DNA of 64,000 nucleotides from Endomychus coccineus (GCA_958510875.1 OY294067.1:135625726-135689725), one strand, 5' to 3'. Shown: positions 11,506 to 21,580, numbered from the stretch's first letter. Notes: generated by a model not told the origin, from the sequence alone. A program made the numbers and translations.

Positions 11506-12440
11506 TGATTTATGGACTTTGTCGTTGCAATGGCCGGAGAAGGGAAAGCTATCCGCATCCCAGAATTCCAAATCGGCAAACCTTCGCCAAACTGGCAAAT
11601 TTGAAGCAAATCGCAGAGAAACTGGACGCAGACGGACAAGAAGGACGTTAGAGCTCGAAGAAGCGATACTGGAAGCGGTTGAAACTGAACCTGGGATAAG
11701 CACACTACGTTTGGGACTTTGTATTGGAGCCTCCAAATCATTAGTTCATAATGTACTGAAGGGAGAACTGTTGTATCCCTATCATATTGAAACAGTTCAA
11801 GACTTATTGCCCATGGATCCAGGTCATCGGCTAGATTTCTGTCGGCTTATTGTCCAAAGACAAAACGCAAACCCTAATATTTGTAGAAGAATTCTGTTCA
11901 CGGACGAAGATACTTTCACGAGATGTGGTCTTTTTAACCTACATAATGAACATTTCTATGCTGATGAAAATCTTCATGAAACGGAAGTTACATATTCTCA
12001 GAATAAAACTAAAATCAATGTTTGGGTTGGAATTGTGGATAACTTTATTATTGGCCCTACCGTTATACCCGATCGATTGAACTTTTTGGAACAAAGGCTA
12101 CTTGAACTGTTGGAAGACTTGCCCTTACACATTCGTCGTGGCCTGGTTTATCCATGATGGTGCACCTCCTCATTTCACATTAGCTATGAGGCGACATTTG
12201 AATGCGGAATATCCAGATCGCTGGATAGGTAGAGGACACGATGCACCAGTGAACTGGCCGGCCCGCTCCCCTGATTTGACGCCCTGCGACTTCTTTTTAT
12301 GGGGCGCTTTGAAGTCGAAAGTTTATGCAGCTACAGTAAACACACGAGAGGAATTATTGCAACGAATTAATCATGAAGCGGATTTATTGAAGAATGATCC
12401 TGAAGTACTAGCCAGAGTTCAATCCAATTTCTTGAAATGA
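11463..12440 (+). pseudogene. mariner transposase, frameshifted
   Basis: Would cut and paste the element via a DDD catalytic triad. The start MAQNFTNTEMVDMLL at 11,463 lies in one frame. The middle part (helix-turn-helix region, then RILFTDEDTFTR with the first Asp) lies in a second frame covering about 11,600-12,090. The end (FIHDGAPPHF with the second Asp; WPARSPDLTPCDFFLWG with the third) runs in a third frame to 12,440. At least two frameshifts break it. The second and third Asp are about 43 residues apart, more than the 34 of classical mariner. The family is widespread in arthropod genomes by motif recall. Confidence 0.9.
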
Positions 12441-12599
12441 ATTAATTTGTGTATTCAGGAAAATGGGCAACATTTCGAACAATTGATGCCTTAGCGATTT
12501 CCCAAAAAGTTTTGCTTTTCTTTTAATTTAGCGTTTGTTTTTCCTAAATCATCACATCGTTTCCCCATTTCTATTGTTTTTATTATTCGTGTTTACCGA

Positions 12600-13189
12600 G
12601 ATATTAACCATTCCAGTGTTAGTGAAATTTTGAATCATAATTTTATAAAATTTTCACGGAAAGCAAAGTAAAAACTGACAGTTTTGAGAATAAATTCTCC
12701 AAATGCCAAAATGACATTAGAAAAGCAAAGGCAACTAAGGTATTTTTAATCAAGTAAAATTAGTAAGCCAAAATTGCAGAGACTCGAAAATTATTTTTTT
12801 CAAGCTGATCCGTTGATTTTATCAGAATAATCTAGGAGTAAGAAAAGTTTCCGAATTAGATAAGCTATCTACATAAAAAATATAGAGTGAATTGCATCGA
12901 CCGCAAAAAAAGTTCTGACACTTTTCCCGTTACATCCTCAAGTTTGAGCAATTTCTATGGTCTCTAAGGCTCTATGCTCCGCTCTCAAAAACGGCTATTA
13001 TTGACAGTAACTCACCTGCCACCTTCATCACGTGCTCAAGTTATACCGAAAAAAGAAAATTATTTTTGCAATTTTGAAGCCCTCTACCGGCTAAACAAGA
13101 CACTTGAGGCAAAAGTAAAAAGGCTCATAAAATTTTTTTCGAATCAAAGAATCTTCGGTTTTATTTTAGCCACGCAGTTCGAGGTCACC
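12600..13189 (-). repeat. mariner right terminal inverted repeat
   Basis: Reverse complement of the left repeat. It contains an antisense copy of the transposase start region (near 12,600-12,650) although no transposase begins here. Confidence 0.88.

Positions 13190-13250
<61 letters not shown>
13190..13250. repeat. (TA)n microsatellite
   Basis: About 28 TA units directly after the mariner right end; probably the other half of the target array. Confidence 0.97.
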
Positions 13251-13252
<2 letters not shown>

Positions 13253-13255
13253 AGA

Positions 13256-13725
13256 TATAGAATTGAATTTTCTGAATTATGAAGATAACTTAGATAATTT
13301 AACATAGGATTATAAAGATGAATAAACGTAAAAGATTGAACCATAGGCGGGATTCGAACCCACATTTCTGGATTTCTAGTCCAGGGTGTTTACCAATTAC
13401 ACCACTTCGGTCCTATTACATTTTTATATTTTTGTAAATATAAACCTCTGAAAGGATAGTAGATCATTGATGAACACAATGCGATTCGATGCCCTACCAT
13501 AGATCAACTATTCACGCATATTCATCTAAAGTTCACTCGTTTTTTGAAGTAAGGATTGTAGGTTAGTACTTCTATGGTTGGCAGTTACTTGACAGTTCTT
13601 ATTCAAATGACAGCATCCCTGGTTCTTATATATTTCAATAGAACTGACTGAGAATTGTTCTGGTTAATTATAAACAAGTTTAAAGTTTCTTTGCCTAATT
13701 GGCCACTATCGTGTATGTAACTTAA
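13256..13725 (-). repeat. tRNA-containing repeat unit U, full copy (470 bp)
   Basis: A 470-bp unit whose start (agagatatagaattgaattt) recurs at 13,726, giving a direct tandem. It carries a tRNA-like sequence near one end. Mirror-image partial copies fill 13,851-14,477, and another fragment lies at 20,148-20,204. No poly(A) tail or duplication was found, so SINE status is undecided. Confidence 0.85.
13340..13411 (-). tRNA. tRNA-like, anticodon AGA (Ser-type anticodon arm)
   Basis: Folds as a 72-nt cloverleaf: acceptor ACCGAAG/CTATGGT (6 of 7 paired), 3-bp D stem, anticodon stem CTGGA/TCCAG around loop CTAGAAA, 4-nt variable region, and T stem GTGGG/CCCGC with TTCGAAT. The internal B box GGTTCGAATCC is perfect. 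The anticodon arm equals that of animal tRNA-Ser(AGA), but the long variable arm of serine tRNAs is missing. It sits in a dispersed repeat, so it may be a tRNA-derived element part or a pseudogene. Confidence 0.65.
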
Positions 13726-13850
13726 GAGATATAGAATTGAATTTTCTGAATTATGAAGATAACTTAGATAATTTAACATAGGATTATAAAGATGAATAAA
13801 CGTTAAAGATTGAACCATAGGCGGGATTCGAACCCACATTTCTGGATTTC
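13726..13850 (-). repeat. repeat unit U, partial copy up to the anticodon loop
   Basis: Second direct copy of U. It stops at the middle of the tRNA anticodon loop (13,850), where the sequence turns into its own reverse complement. Confidence 0.85.
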
Positions 13851-13887
13851 TAGTCCAGAAATGTGGGTTCGAATCCCGCCTATGGTT
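13814..13887. pseudogene. tRNA foldback junction (two 3' halves)
   Basis: A minus-strand tRNA 3' half (13,814-13,858) shares its anticodon stem-loop with a plus-strand tRNA 3' half (13,842-13,887). The perfect palindrome is centred on loop bases 13,847-13,853, between stem strands ctgga and tccag. No complete tRNA exists here. Confidence 0.85.
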
Positions 13888-14473
13888 CAATCTTTTACGT
13901 TTATTCCTATGTTAAATTATCTAAGTTATCTTCATAATTCAGAAAATTCAATTCTATATCTCTCAAGTTACATACACGATAGTGGCCAATTAGTCAAAGA
14001 AACTTTAAACTTGTTTATAATTAACCAGAACAATTCTCAGTCAGTTCTATTGAAATATATAAGAACCAGGGATGCTGTCATTTGAATAAGAACTGTCAAG
14101 TAACTGCCAACCATAGCAGTACTAACCTACAATCCTTACTCCAAAAAACGACTGAACTTTAGATGAATATGCGTGAATAGTTGATCTATGGTAGGGCATC
14201 GAATCGCATTGTGTTCATCAATGATCTACTATCCTTTCAGAGGTTTATATTTACAAAAATATAAAAATCTAATAGGACCGAAGTGGTGTAATTGGTAAAC
14301 ACCCTAGACTAGTGGGTTCGAATCCCGCCTATGGTTCAATCTTTTACGTTTATTCGTCTTTATAATCCTATGTTAAATTATCTAAGTTATCTTCATAATT
14401 CAGAAAATTCAATTCTATATCTCTTAAGTTACATACACGATAGTGGCCAATTAGGCAAAGAAACTTTAAACTT

Positions 14474-14477
<4 letters not shown>
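13851..14477 (+). repeat. repeat unit U, inverted copies
   Basis: Mirror of 13,256-13,850 with substitutions and a deletion of about 16 bp near 13,905. It includes a second tRNA-like piece at 14,277-14,335 and ends at the (TA)n tract at 14,478. Confidence 0.85.
14277..14335 (+). pseudogene. tRNA-like, anticodon arm deleted
   Basis: Same acceptor, D arm and T arm as the copy at 13,340-13,411, but about 13 nt comprising the 3' side of the anticodon arm and the variable region are missing. It cannot fold as a tRNA. Confidence 0.75.

Positions 14478-14545
<68 letters not shown>
14478..14545. repeat. (TA)n microsatellite
   Basis: About 33 TA units between the U fragment and the PLE-1 3' end. Confidence 0.97.
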
Positions 14546-14547
<2 letters not shown>

Positions 14548-14641
14548 TTTTGTTGATATTCTTGAACCATTTGTAATATTTGTATGTTTTCTTGGTATAT
14601 TGGTTCGTATATATACTGATAATGAAATAAAAATTCTGTTT

Positions 14642-14676
14642 TGACGTTTCGACAACGTTTATTGCCTTTATCAAAA
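14642..14676 (-). ncRNA. hammerhead-like ribozyme motif in PLE-1 3' region
   Basis: On the minus strand it reads TTGATAA, then a GGCAA/TTGTC stem with loop, then CGAAACGTC. This is the CUGAUGA-stem II-GAAA layout of the minimal hammerhead motifs known from Penelope-like elements. The first box differs from consensus at two positions, so activity is doubtful. Confidence 0.5.
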
Positions 14677-15091
14677 TTGTTGATTGAAATTAGTGTTTCC
14701 ATGTAATTTAGAAAAGAATAGATGATTTCGATTAATGAAATGCGTCTGCAGCCGACTTGTGTTTTAAGATCCAATTAAAACTGCAGAAAACATTGGATCG
14801 GTTGTGTGTGAAAGAGTAATGTATGGCTAACTACAATTTGAAATAGATTGAATTTGATTAAATACAAGACATTCCAATATTGTACAATTATAAATATCTA
14901 TGAATTATTGTATGAATTAGTTACTCTATGATGAGTATTTCTATCATAACTATTCAAGTTTAAGATAATTCTATGGAATTTAACCTCAAAATTGTTATTC
15001 TATAGTGTCATAGTTAAATAATACTTCATCTTTTTTAGGTTGAATTTTAAATAGACAATGGAAAGTGGCACTTCAAATTAATAAAATTTTG

Positions 15092-16890
15092 TTAAGTTTG
15101 AATTAGATTATTGTACAGTTTCGAAAGATTGGAATCTATTTTGTCATTTACACAATTGTTCTTTTTAATTTGAATAGATTCTAATATCAAACGTTTGTTG
15201 TCGTTTGTTTCAATATTTAAAATTTTTGTATTGTTGTAGTCGAAAGTATGGTTAGTGTCTTTCACATGTTTATTGAGCGCAGTTGATGAATTTTTGGTAT
15301 ATTTGTGGCCATTTAATCTTTTTTCGAGGTATTGTGAAGATTGGCCAATATATACCTTTTCGCAATCTTTGCAAGGGATGGAATAAACAGTATGGGTTAT
15401 TTTTTTGAAAGGTACGCTGCTTTTTAATTTTGTAAAGAGACTTTTCTGATTTAAATAACTCTTATGACATATATGTAGGTCATAAGGTTTCACTATATTA
15501 CAAATTTTCTCTGAAAGTCCACTGATATATGGTAGTGATATGTAATGCCTATCATTAGTTTTCTCATTATTGGTATTGATTCCACCAAATGAGTTATAAA
15601 ATTTATGAATTTTGTCTTTAGTTATCGAATTTACTAAATCAATGGGATAACCATTTCTTATTAAAGTTTCTTTTGTTTTTGTAATAGATATAGTTCTCAG
15701 TTCAGGAGAACTTAGTCGAATAGCTCTATCTATTAGATTTATAATAACATTTTTCTTATATTTTTTAGGTATATTAGAATTGAAATTAGTATACCTTCCT
15801 GACCAAGTAGGTTTGGTATACCATTTTGTTAGAATTTTGTTATCATTTGATTTTCTTACTAAAGTTAAATCTAAAAAATTTATTTCGTTATGATTTTCTA
15901 ATTCAATCGTAAATTGTAACTTATGGTGAAAGGAATTGAAAGAATTCAAAAATTCATTACATTTGTTTTCAGGGATTGCAGCAATACAATCATCAACATA
16001 TCTTTTGAAGAAGGCTATATTATAATTTAGTTGAGATACTACTTTTTCTTCAAGGAATTCCATTACTATTTGGGCTATGATACTTGATATTGGAGAGCCC
16101 ATTGCACAACCATCTAATTGTTTATAACAATCATCTTTATATTGTAAAAAATTAGCGGTGAATGTATATTCTATAGCTGTTAAGAACTCATTCATAGGTA
16201 AATTTGTATATAGTTTTATTTCATCCCATTTATTTTGAATTATTTGTTTAGCTAATTCTAAAGGGATATTTGTATATAAAGATGTGACATCTAGTGATAC
16301 TAAGATATAGTTTTTAGGTATTGTAATTTTGTTAATGAATTCCTTGAAATCCCAAGAATCTTTGATGTAAAATTCATTTTTGTAAGCTATGTTTTTTAGT
16401 ATGTTGGATAAGTATTTAGCCATTTCATAAAAAGGTGATTGAATGCTGCATACTACAGGTCGCATCGGTATATTAGGTTTATGAATTTTGGGTAAACCAT
16501 ATATTTTTGGAGGATGAGCATTATGTATCGTTAATTGTCTATGAATGTATTTTGAAATATATTTTTTTTCAAACCATTTTTTTACTAAGTTATTATTTTT
16601 AGTTTGGTAAATATTAGTTGGGTTGTTATTTAGTTTCTTATATACTTCAGGATCATTCAATATTGTAGACATTTTATCCTCATATTCATTTGTGTCCATG
16701 ATAACAGTTTTATTACCTTTATCTGCTTTTAAGATAGTAATTTGTGGGTTAGATTTGATGAATTGTTTGGTTTCTTTGAAATTTTTGATTGATTTGTTAT
16801 TTTTATTATTAAATTTATTATTTTTAACTGTTTGTTTGAAATTAGTTATTGTGTTTATACATTTTGATCTTATCTCATTCGCTATTTGAT
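15092..16890 (-). CDS. PLE family 1 reverse transcriptase with GIY-YIG endonuclease
   Basis: About 599 residues open on the minus strand (the frame formally continues to 16,972, but those 27 residues are read antisense through the palindrome spacer). The protein would nick target DNA with a GIY-YIG nuclease and copy element RNA. Motifs in order: ADKGNKTVIM; YGLPKIHKPNIPMRPVV (finger); LVSLDVTSLYTNIP (palm A); CAMGSPISSIIAQ; FFKRYVDDCIAA (catalytic YVDD); INFLDLTLV; then near the end HTVYSIPCKDCEKVYIGQSS (GIY-YIG core) and RLNGHKY. The N-terminal part of a full Penelope ORF is missing, so the copy is 5'-truncated though otherwise free of stops. Confidence 0.93.
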
Positions 16891-17010
16891 ATAATGTAAT
16901 AGACACTTTAGCTCTCGGTGAGAAATTTAGTAATACTCTATATAACGAAAGACAAATACCTATTAATAACATAATTTCTTCACTTGAAACTGAAATTGCT
17001 AAAAAACCTA
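16891..17010 (+). other. palindrome spacer, PLE-1 coding sequence
   Basis: The 120 bp between the arms belong to the right-hand PLE-1 copy: the plus frame is open here and reads TLALGEKFSNTLYNERQIP and on into the right arm. The left arm lacks this segment. Confidence 0.85.
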
Positions 17011-18810
17011 CTCAAATAGCGAATGAGATAAGATCAAAATGTATAAACACAATAACTAATTTCAAACAAACAGTTAAAAATAATAAATTTAATAATAAAA
17101 ATAACAAATCAATCAAAAATTTCAAAGAAACCAAACAATTCATCAAATCTAACCCACAAATTACTATCTTAAAAGCAGATAAAGGTAATAAAACTGTTAT
17201 CATGGACACAAATGAATATGAGGATAAAATGTCTACAATGTTGAATGATCCTGAAGTATATAAGAAACTAAATAACAACCCAACTAATATTTACCAAACT
17301 AAAAATAATAACTTAGTAAAAAAATGGTTTGAAAAAAAATATATTTCAAAATACATTCATAGACAATTAACGATACATAATGCTCATCCTCCAAAAATAT
17401 ATGGTTTACCCAAAATTCATAAACCTAATATACCGATGCGACCTGTAGTATGCAGCATTCAATCACCTTTTTATGAAATGGCTAAATACTTATCCAACAT
17501 ACTAAAAAACATAGCTTACAAAAATGAATTTTACATCAAAGATTCTTGGGATTTCAAGGAATTCATTAACAAAATTACAATACCTAAAAACTATATCTTA
17601 GTATCACTAGATGTCACATCTTTATATACAAATATCCCTTTAGAATTAGCTAAACAAATAATTCAAAATAAATGGGATGAAATAAAACTATATACAAATT
17701 TACCTATGAATGAGTTCTTAACAGCTATAGAATATACATTCACCGCTAATTTTTTACAATATAAAGATGATTGTTATAAACAATTAGATGGTTGTGCAAT
17801 GGGCTCTCCAATATCAAGTATCATAGCCCAAATAGTAATGGAATTCCTTGAAGAAAAAGTAGTATCTCAACTAAATTATAATATAGCCTTCTTCAAAAGA
17901 TATGTTGATGATTGTATTGCTGCAATCCCTGAAAACAAATGTAATGAATTTTTGAATTCTTTCAATTCCTTTCACCATAAGTTACAATTTACGATTGAAT
18001 TAGAAAATCATAACGAAATAAATTTTTTAGATTTAACTTTAGTAAGAAAATCAAATGATAACAAAATTCTAACAAAATGGTATACCAAACCTACTTGGTC
18101 AGGAAGGTATACTAATTTCAATTCTAATATACCTAAAAAATATAAGAAAAATGTTATTATAAATCTAATAGATAGAGCTATTCGACTAAGTTCTCCTGAA
18201 CTGAGAACTATATCTATTACAAAAACAAAAGAAACTTTAATAAGAAATGGTTATCCCATTGATTTAGTAAATTCGATAACTAAAGACAAAATTCATAAAT
18301 TTTATAACTCATTTGGTGGAATCAATACCAATAATGAGAAAACTAATGATAGGCATTACATATCACTACCATATATCAGTGGACTTTCAGAGAAAATTTG
18401 TAATATAGTGAAACCTTATGACCTACATATATGTCATAAGAGTTATTTAAATCAGAAAAGTCTCTTTACAAAATTAAAAAGCAGCGTACCTTTCAAAAAA
18501 AATAACCCATACTGTTTATTCCATCCCTTGCAAAGATTGCGAAAAGGTATATATTGGCCAATCTTCACAATACCTCGAAAAAAGATTAAATGGCCACAAA
18601 TATACCAAAAATTCATCAACTGCGCTCAATAAACATGTGAAAGACACTAACCATACTTTCGACTACAACAATACAAAAATTTTAAATATTGAAACAAACG
18701 ACAACAAACGTTTGATATTAGAATCTATTCAAATTAAAAAGAACAATTGTGTAAATGACAAAATAGATTCCAATCTTTCGAAACTGTACAATAATCTAAT
18801 TCAAACTTAA
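16893..18810 (+). pseudogene. PLE family 1 reverse transcriptase/GIY-YIG, one-base frameshift
   Basis: Nearly identical to the minus-strand copy across the spacer. The reverse transcriptase part is intact (LVSLDVTSLYTNIP, YVDDCIAA). In an A-run near 18,497 there are eight A's where the left copy has seven. The frame then shifts and ends at 18,632, just inside the GIY-YIG domain; the remaining nuclease codons persist in another frame to 18,810. The 5' side is truncated as in the other copy, but by 120 bp less. Confidence 0.92.
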
Positions 18811-19226
18811 CAAAATTTTATTAATTTGAAGTGCCACTTTCCATTGTCTATTTAAAATTCAACCTAAAAAAGATGAAGTATTATTTAACTATGACACTAT
18901 AGAATAACAATTTTGAGGTTAAATTCCATAGAATTATCTTAAACTTGAATAGTTATGATAGAAATACTCATCATAGAGTAACTAATTCATACAATAATTC
19001 ATAGATATTTATAATTGTACAATATTGGAATGTCTTGTATTTAATCAAATTCAATCTATTTCAAATTGTAGTTAGCCATACATTACTCTTTCACACACAA
19101 CCGATCCAATGTTTTCTGCAGTTTTAATTGGATCTTAAAACACAAGTCGGCTGCAGACGCATTTCATTAATCGAAATCATCTATTCTTTTCTAAATTACA
19201 TGGAAACACTAATTTCAATCAACAAT

Positions 19227-19259
19227 TTTGATAAAGGCAATAAACGTTGTCGAAACGTC
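19227..19259 (+). ncRNA. hammerhead-like ribozyme motif in PLE-1 3' region
   Basis: Plus-strand twin of the motif at 14,642-14,676: TTGATAA, GGCAA/TTGTC stem, CGAAACGTC. Confidence 0.5.
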
Positions 19260-19323
19260 AAAACAGAATTTTTATTTCATTATCAGTATATATACGAACC
19301 AATATACCAAGAAAACATACAAA

Positions 19324-19347
19324 TATATATATATATATATATATATA
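19324..19347. repeat. (TA)n microsatellite, left of non-LTR insert
   Basis: About 12 TA units directly before the T-run that marks the poly(A) end of the inserted element. Confidence 0.95.
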
Positions 19348-19348
19348 C

Positions 19349-20128
19349 TTTTTTTTTTTTTTTTACATTCAAACCTGGTCGGGGCTGCTGCGAGCTCCGA
19401 CGACATCGCAGCAGTCGCGCCAGAAAAACCTAAAAGGCGGTTAACCGAAGCTACTCCTCCCCACCGGTCGGTAAGTAGCTTCAGGTTCCTAAATCGTGTG
19501 CCCTAAGTATTCTTATTGAACCCAGAATGACTGCCTTTTGCATCCGGTCTATCAAGATCTGCGCCGAGTTCCTACAGGCCGGAATGATCTTCAAGTTTGA
19601 ACGCAGCGAAGACCGAATTCCGCCCAAAACACCGATGATCAGAACCACTAATACGACCTTGTGGCTGGGTATAGCGTGCGGAGCTCGAACAGGAGATCTT
19701 GATATTTTGTCCATTTTTCCTCCTCTTTCAAGACTATGTTCTTCTCTGCCGGAGCGGAGAATTCGATGACATACATAGTCTTGATTAGTTTATCGAGGAG
19801 GACAACGTCAGGCCTATTTGCTTGTATGGACCTGACGGTCGGAAACGGATAATTCCAGAAGATCTGGCATTTTTCGTTTCCGACAACGGACTCAATTTCT
19901 CCTGGCATGTAAGGCAGCACCGGCTCTTGGTCTATTCCGTACGAGTGCCTTAGATGGTAATACAGCACCCGTAGGGCCGCATTATGGCGATGGGTGTACG
20001 CCGAGGCCGCTTTTGCCGGACATGCCGACAGAAGGTGGAAAAGCGTCTCAGGCACCTTTCGACAGGCCCTGCAGCTGACATCAGGGACCTGCACACCCAT
20101 CACATTGCGGCGATAGACCAAGGTGTTG
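19349..20128 (-). mobile_element. 5'-truncated non-LTR retrotransposon with restriction-like endonuclease
   Basis: Minus-strand element, GC-richer than its surroundings. It ends in a 16-base poly(A) (T-run at 19,349-19,364) and is truncated at the other end. (TA)n tracts lie on both sides, so it went into a TA array. The restriction-like endonuclease places it with the R2/R4/CRE/NeSL group of non-LTR elements; the clade is not fixed. Confidence 0.87.
19481..20128 (-). pseudogene. R2/R4-type endonuclease domain
   Basis: Minus frame with a zinc knuckle of form CX2CX7HX4C (CRACRKVPETLFHLLSAC), then LPYMPGE, then RPDVVLLDKL followed by YVIEFSAP, the PD-(D/E)XK-like nuclease core that makes the priming nick. 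The frame closes at 19,648 (TRSY and stop) and related codons continue in a second frame to 19,481 (KVVLVVLIIGVLGG), so there is a frameshift near 19,660. The reverse transcriptase is lost by 5' truncation. Residues read before 20,128 come from the TA tract. Confidence 0.87.
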
Positions 20129-20149
20129 ATATATATATATATATATATA
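20129..20149. repeat. (TA)n microsatellite, right of non-LTR insert
   Basis: About 10 TA units; continuation of the tract at 19,324-19,347 before insertion. Confidence 0.9.
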
Positions 20150-20204
20150 AACAAGTTTAAAGTTTCTTTGCCTAATTGGCCACTATCGTGTATGTAACTT
20201 AACA
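20150..20204 (-). repeat. repeat unit U fragment
   Basis: Same as 14,424-14,477 in reverse orientation. It forms the outer end of the palindrome's right arm. Confidence 0.88.
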
Positions 20205-20610
20205 GTTACTTCAGTTTTTAGATGTCTAAACGTCTGTGGAAAAAGTCTTATTTGCCTGTAGTATATGCACGGTTTTTGCGGTCGAAGATCTTGATTCCAG
20301 TAAAAATTCAAGAATTCGATATGACGGCTAAGATGGCGGTCGAGTTTTGCGATTCTGTTCAAAATTCGTGTAGAGGTTTTTTGTTCGGGGTTCATGATTT
20401 TTTTTCTATTCAGTACACTTTAAAATGAAAGCTTATCAAAAATATCATTTTCTGATATTATTTTCATTTCAATAATTATAATGATTGAAGCCTCATTTAA
20501 TGAATATGAGGAATTTGAAAAAATTCATACAATCAATTATAATAGAGATTCTTGACCCAGGTATGAATTATATAAATTTTCGGGAAATAGGTCATATTAA
20601 CACTTATGCT
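20205..20610. other. unassigned
   Basis: AT-rich sequence with short opposing frames that show no recognisable motif. No call made. Confidence 0.5.
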
Positions 20611-20620
20611 TTATATTTTT

Positions 20621-20658
20621 GTCTCCACGTACCTTTCGGTCTCACGACCATCATCGGA
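20621..20658 (-). ncRNA. hammerhead-like ribozyme motif of PLE family 2
   Basis: On the minus strand: CCGATGA, stem GGTC/GACC closed by a GTGA tetraloop, GAAA box, then GGTACGTGG. One base differs from the CUGAUGA box. It lies about 0.4 kb downstream of the family-2 GIY-YIG end, where Penelope-like elements carry such motifs. Confidence 0.55.
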
Positions 20659-21052
20659 AGTCTTATAATGTCTGAGACGGGATTTCTTAAAACTGATTGT
20701 AATCGTACAGAGCGTTCTTATCGCACCAATTTCAATTAAAAATGCCCACGTCGCCGAACGAACCGAACCACGAATAATCGAAACCGTACCACATGAATGT
20801 TTCAAGTATGAAATATATCAAGAATCCACGTTTAGGTAATATTTTCATAATATTCATACGTATGTTAGTAAAGTCTCTATGCAACTAAAGGGCAAAACTG
20901 CTACGCTAAATATCCACTTCCGAATCAGATGTTAAGATTTATGAGGTGATAAAAAAAGGTTGTGATCGACCTTATTGGAACATTATTTTTGAGCATTCTT
21001 CCTAAAATATACTTTTGACATTAAAATATCGATGTAGAAATTTGCAAGAGTT

Positions 21053-21580
21053 TTAATTAATTAAATTAGTATAAATCTGACTTAATGTCTGAATATGAGT
21101 CCTATGATTTACAGAACTGGAGTCACGCTTTATTTGAATCATTTCCAGAATAGATCTTTCATAATAACTGGTTTCCTTAGTTGAAATATTGGCATTTTTG
21201 TGATCGAATTGATGGTTATAATCTAAATAAATGTTTAGCAAGGGCGGTGGAATTTTCCAAGTTTCTGTTTCTTGTGCTATACTTACATCCATATTCTTTT
21301 TCATAAATATTGTTTAGAGATTCCAGAATAAGTCCCATCGCAAACTAAACAATTCAATCTATATACCGTGTGGTTCTGTTTATCTTTAGGTATTAAAGTT
21401 TTTAGATTTGAGAAAAATTTTCCGACACAATTAGTAGGTTTATGCGCGACATTTATATCATGCTCTTTTTAACATTTTTAATTTTCTCCGAGATCTCCGG
21501 AATGTGTGGTAATAATACATGCTCATCTGTATTATTATTGTTATTTGTATATGAGGTCTCATCATTATCATTTTGTTTAT
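21053..21580 (-). pseudogene. PLE family 2, GIY-YIG region
   Basis: Minus strand, broken into several frames. Visible pieces are an Asn-rich linker, HIPEISEKI, CVGKFFSNLKTLIP, HTVYRLNCLVCDGTY (GIY-YIG core, with the YIG part altered) and, after a frame change, YYERSILEMIQIKRD near the end. The domain continues the reverse transcriptase that lies upstream (21,577-22,805). Confidence 0.8.

Larger units (their letters stand above)
10958..13189 (+). mobile_element. mariner/IS630-type transposon (2.23 kb)
   Basis: Left end CAGGCTGTCCTCGAACTGCG; right end, read on the minus strand, begins GGTGACCTCGAACTGCG. TA dinucleotides border both ends (10,956-10,957 and 13,190-13,191). The inverted repeats are unusually long, about 530-590 bp (10,958-11,505 and about 12,600-13,189), with clear but imperfect identity. 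A broken transposase lies between them. Assignment to the Tc1/mariner superfamily rests on the TA target and the transposase motifs. Confidence 0.93.
14424..16890. repeat. left arm of large palindrome (PLE-1 plus flanking U piece)
   Basis: Mirror image of 17,011-20,204 once the non-LTR insert in that arm is set aside. It contains a U fragment, a (TA)n tract and a minus-strand PLE-1 copy. The arm starts where both sides read agttacatacacgatagtgg and ends at tatttga beside the 120-bp spacer. Confidence 0.92.
17011..20204. repeat. right arm of large palindrome
   Basis: Reverse complement of 14,424-16,890, interrupted by the non-LTR element at 19,349-20,128 and missing about 35 bp next to the (TA)n tract. 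After 20,204 the match stops (acagttacttcag versus agagatatag). Confidence 0.9.

Noticed and set aside
16891..16972. First 27 residues of the minus-strand PLE-1 frame
   Set aside because: They are read antisense through the spacer, which codes for PLE-1 protein on the plus strand.
20183..20428. Opposing 70-residue frames
   Set aside because: No motif, no neighbour support, and each lies antisense to the other.
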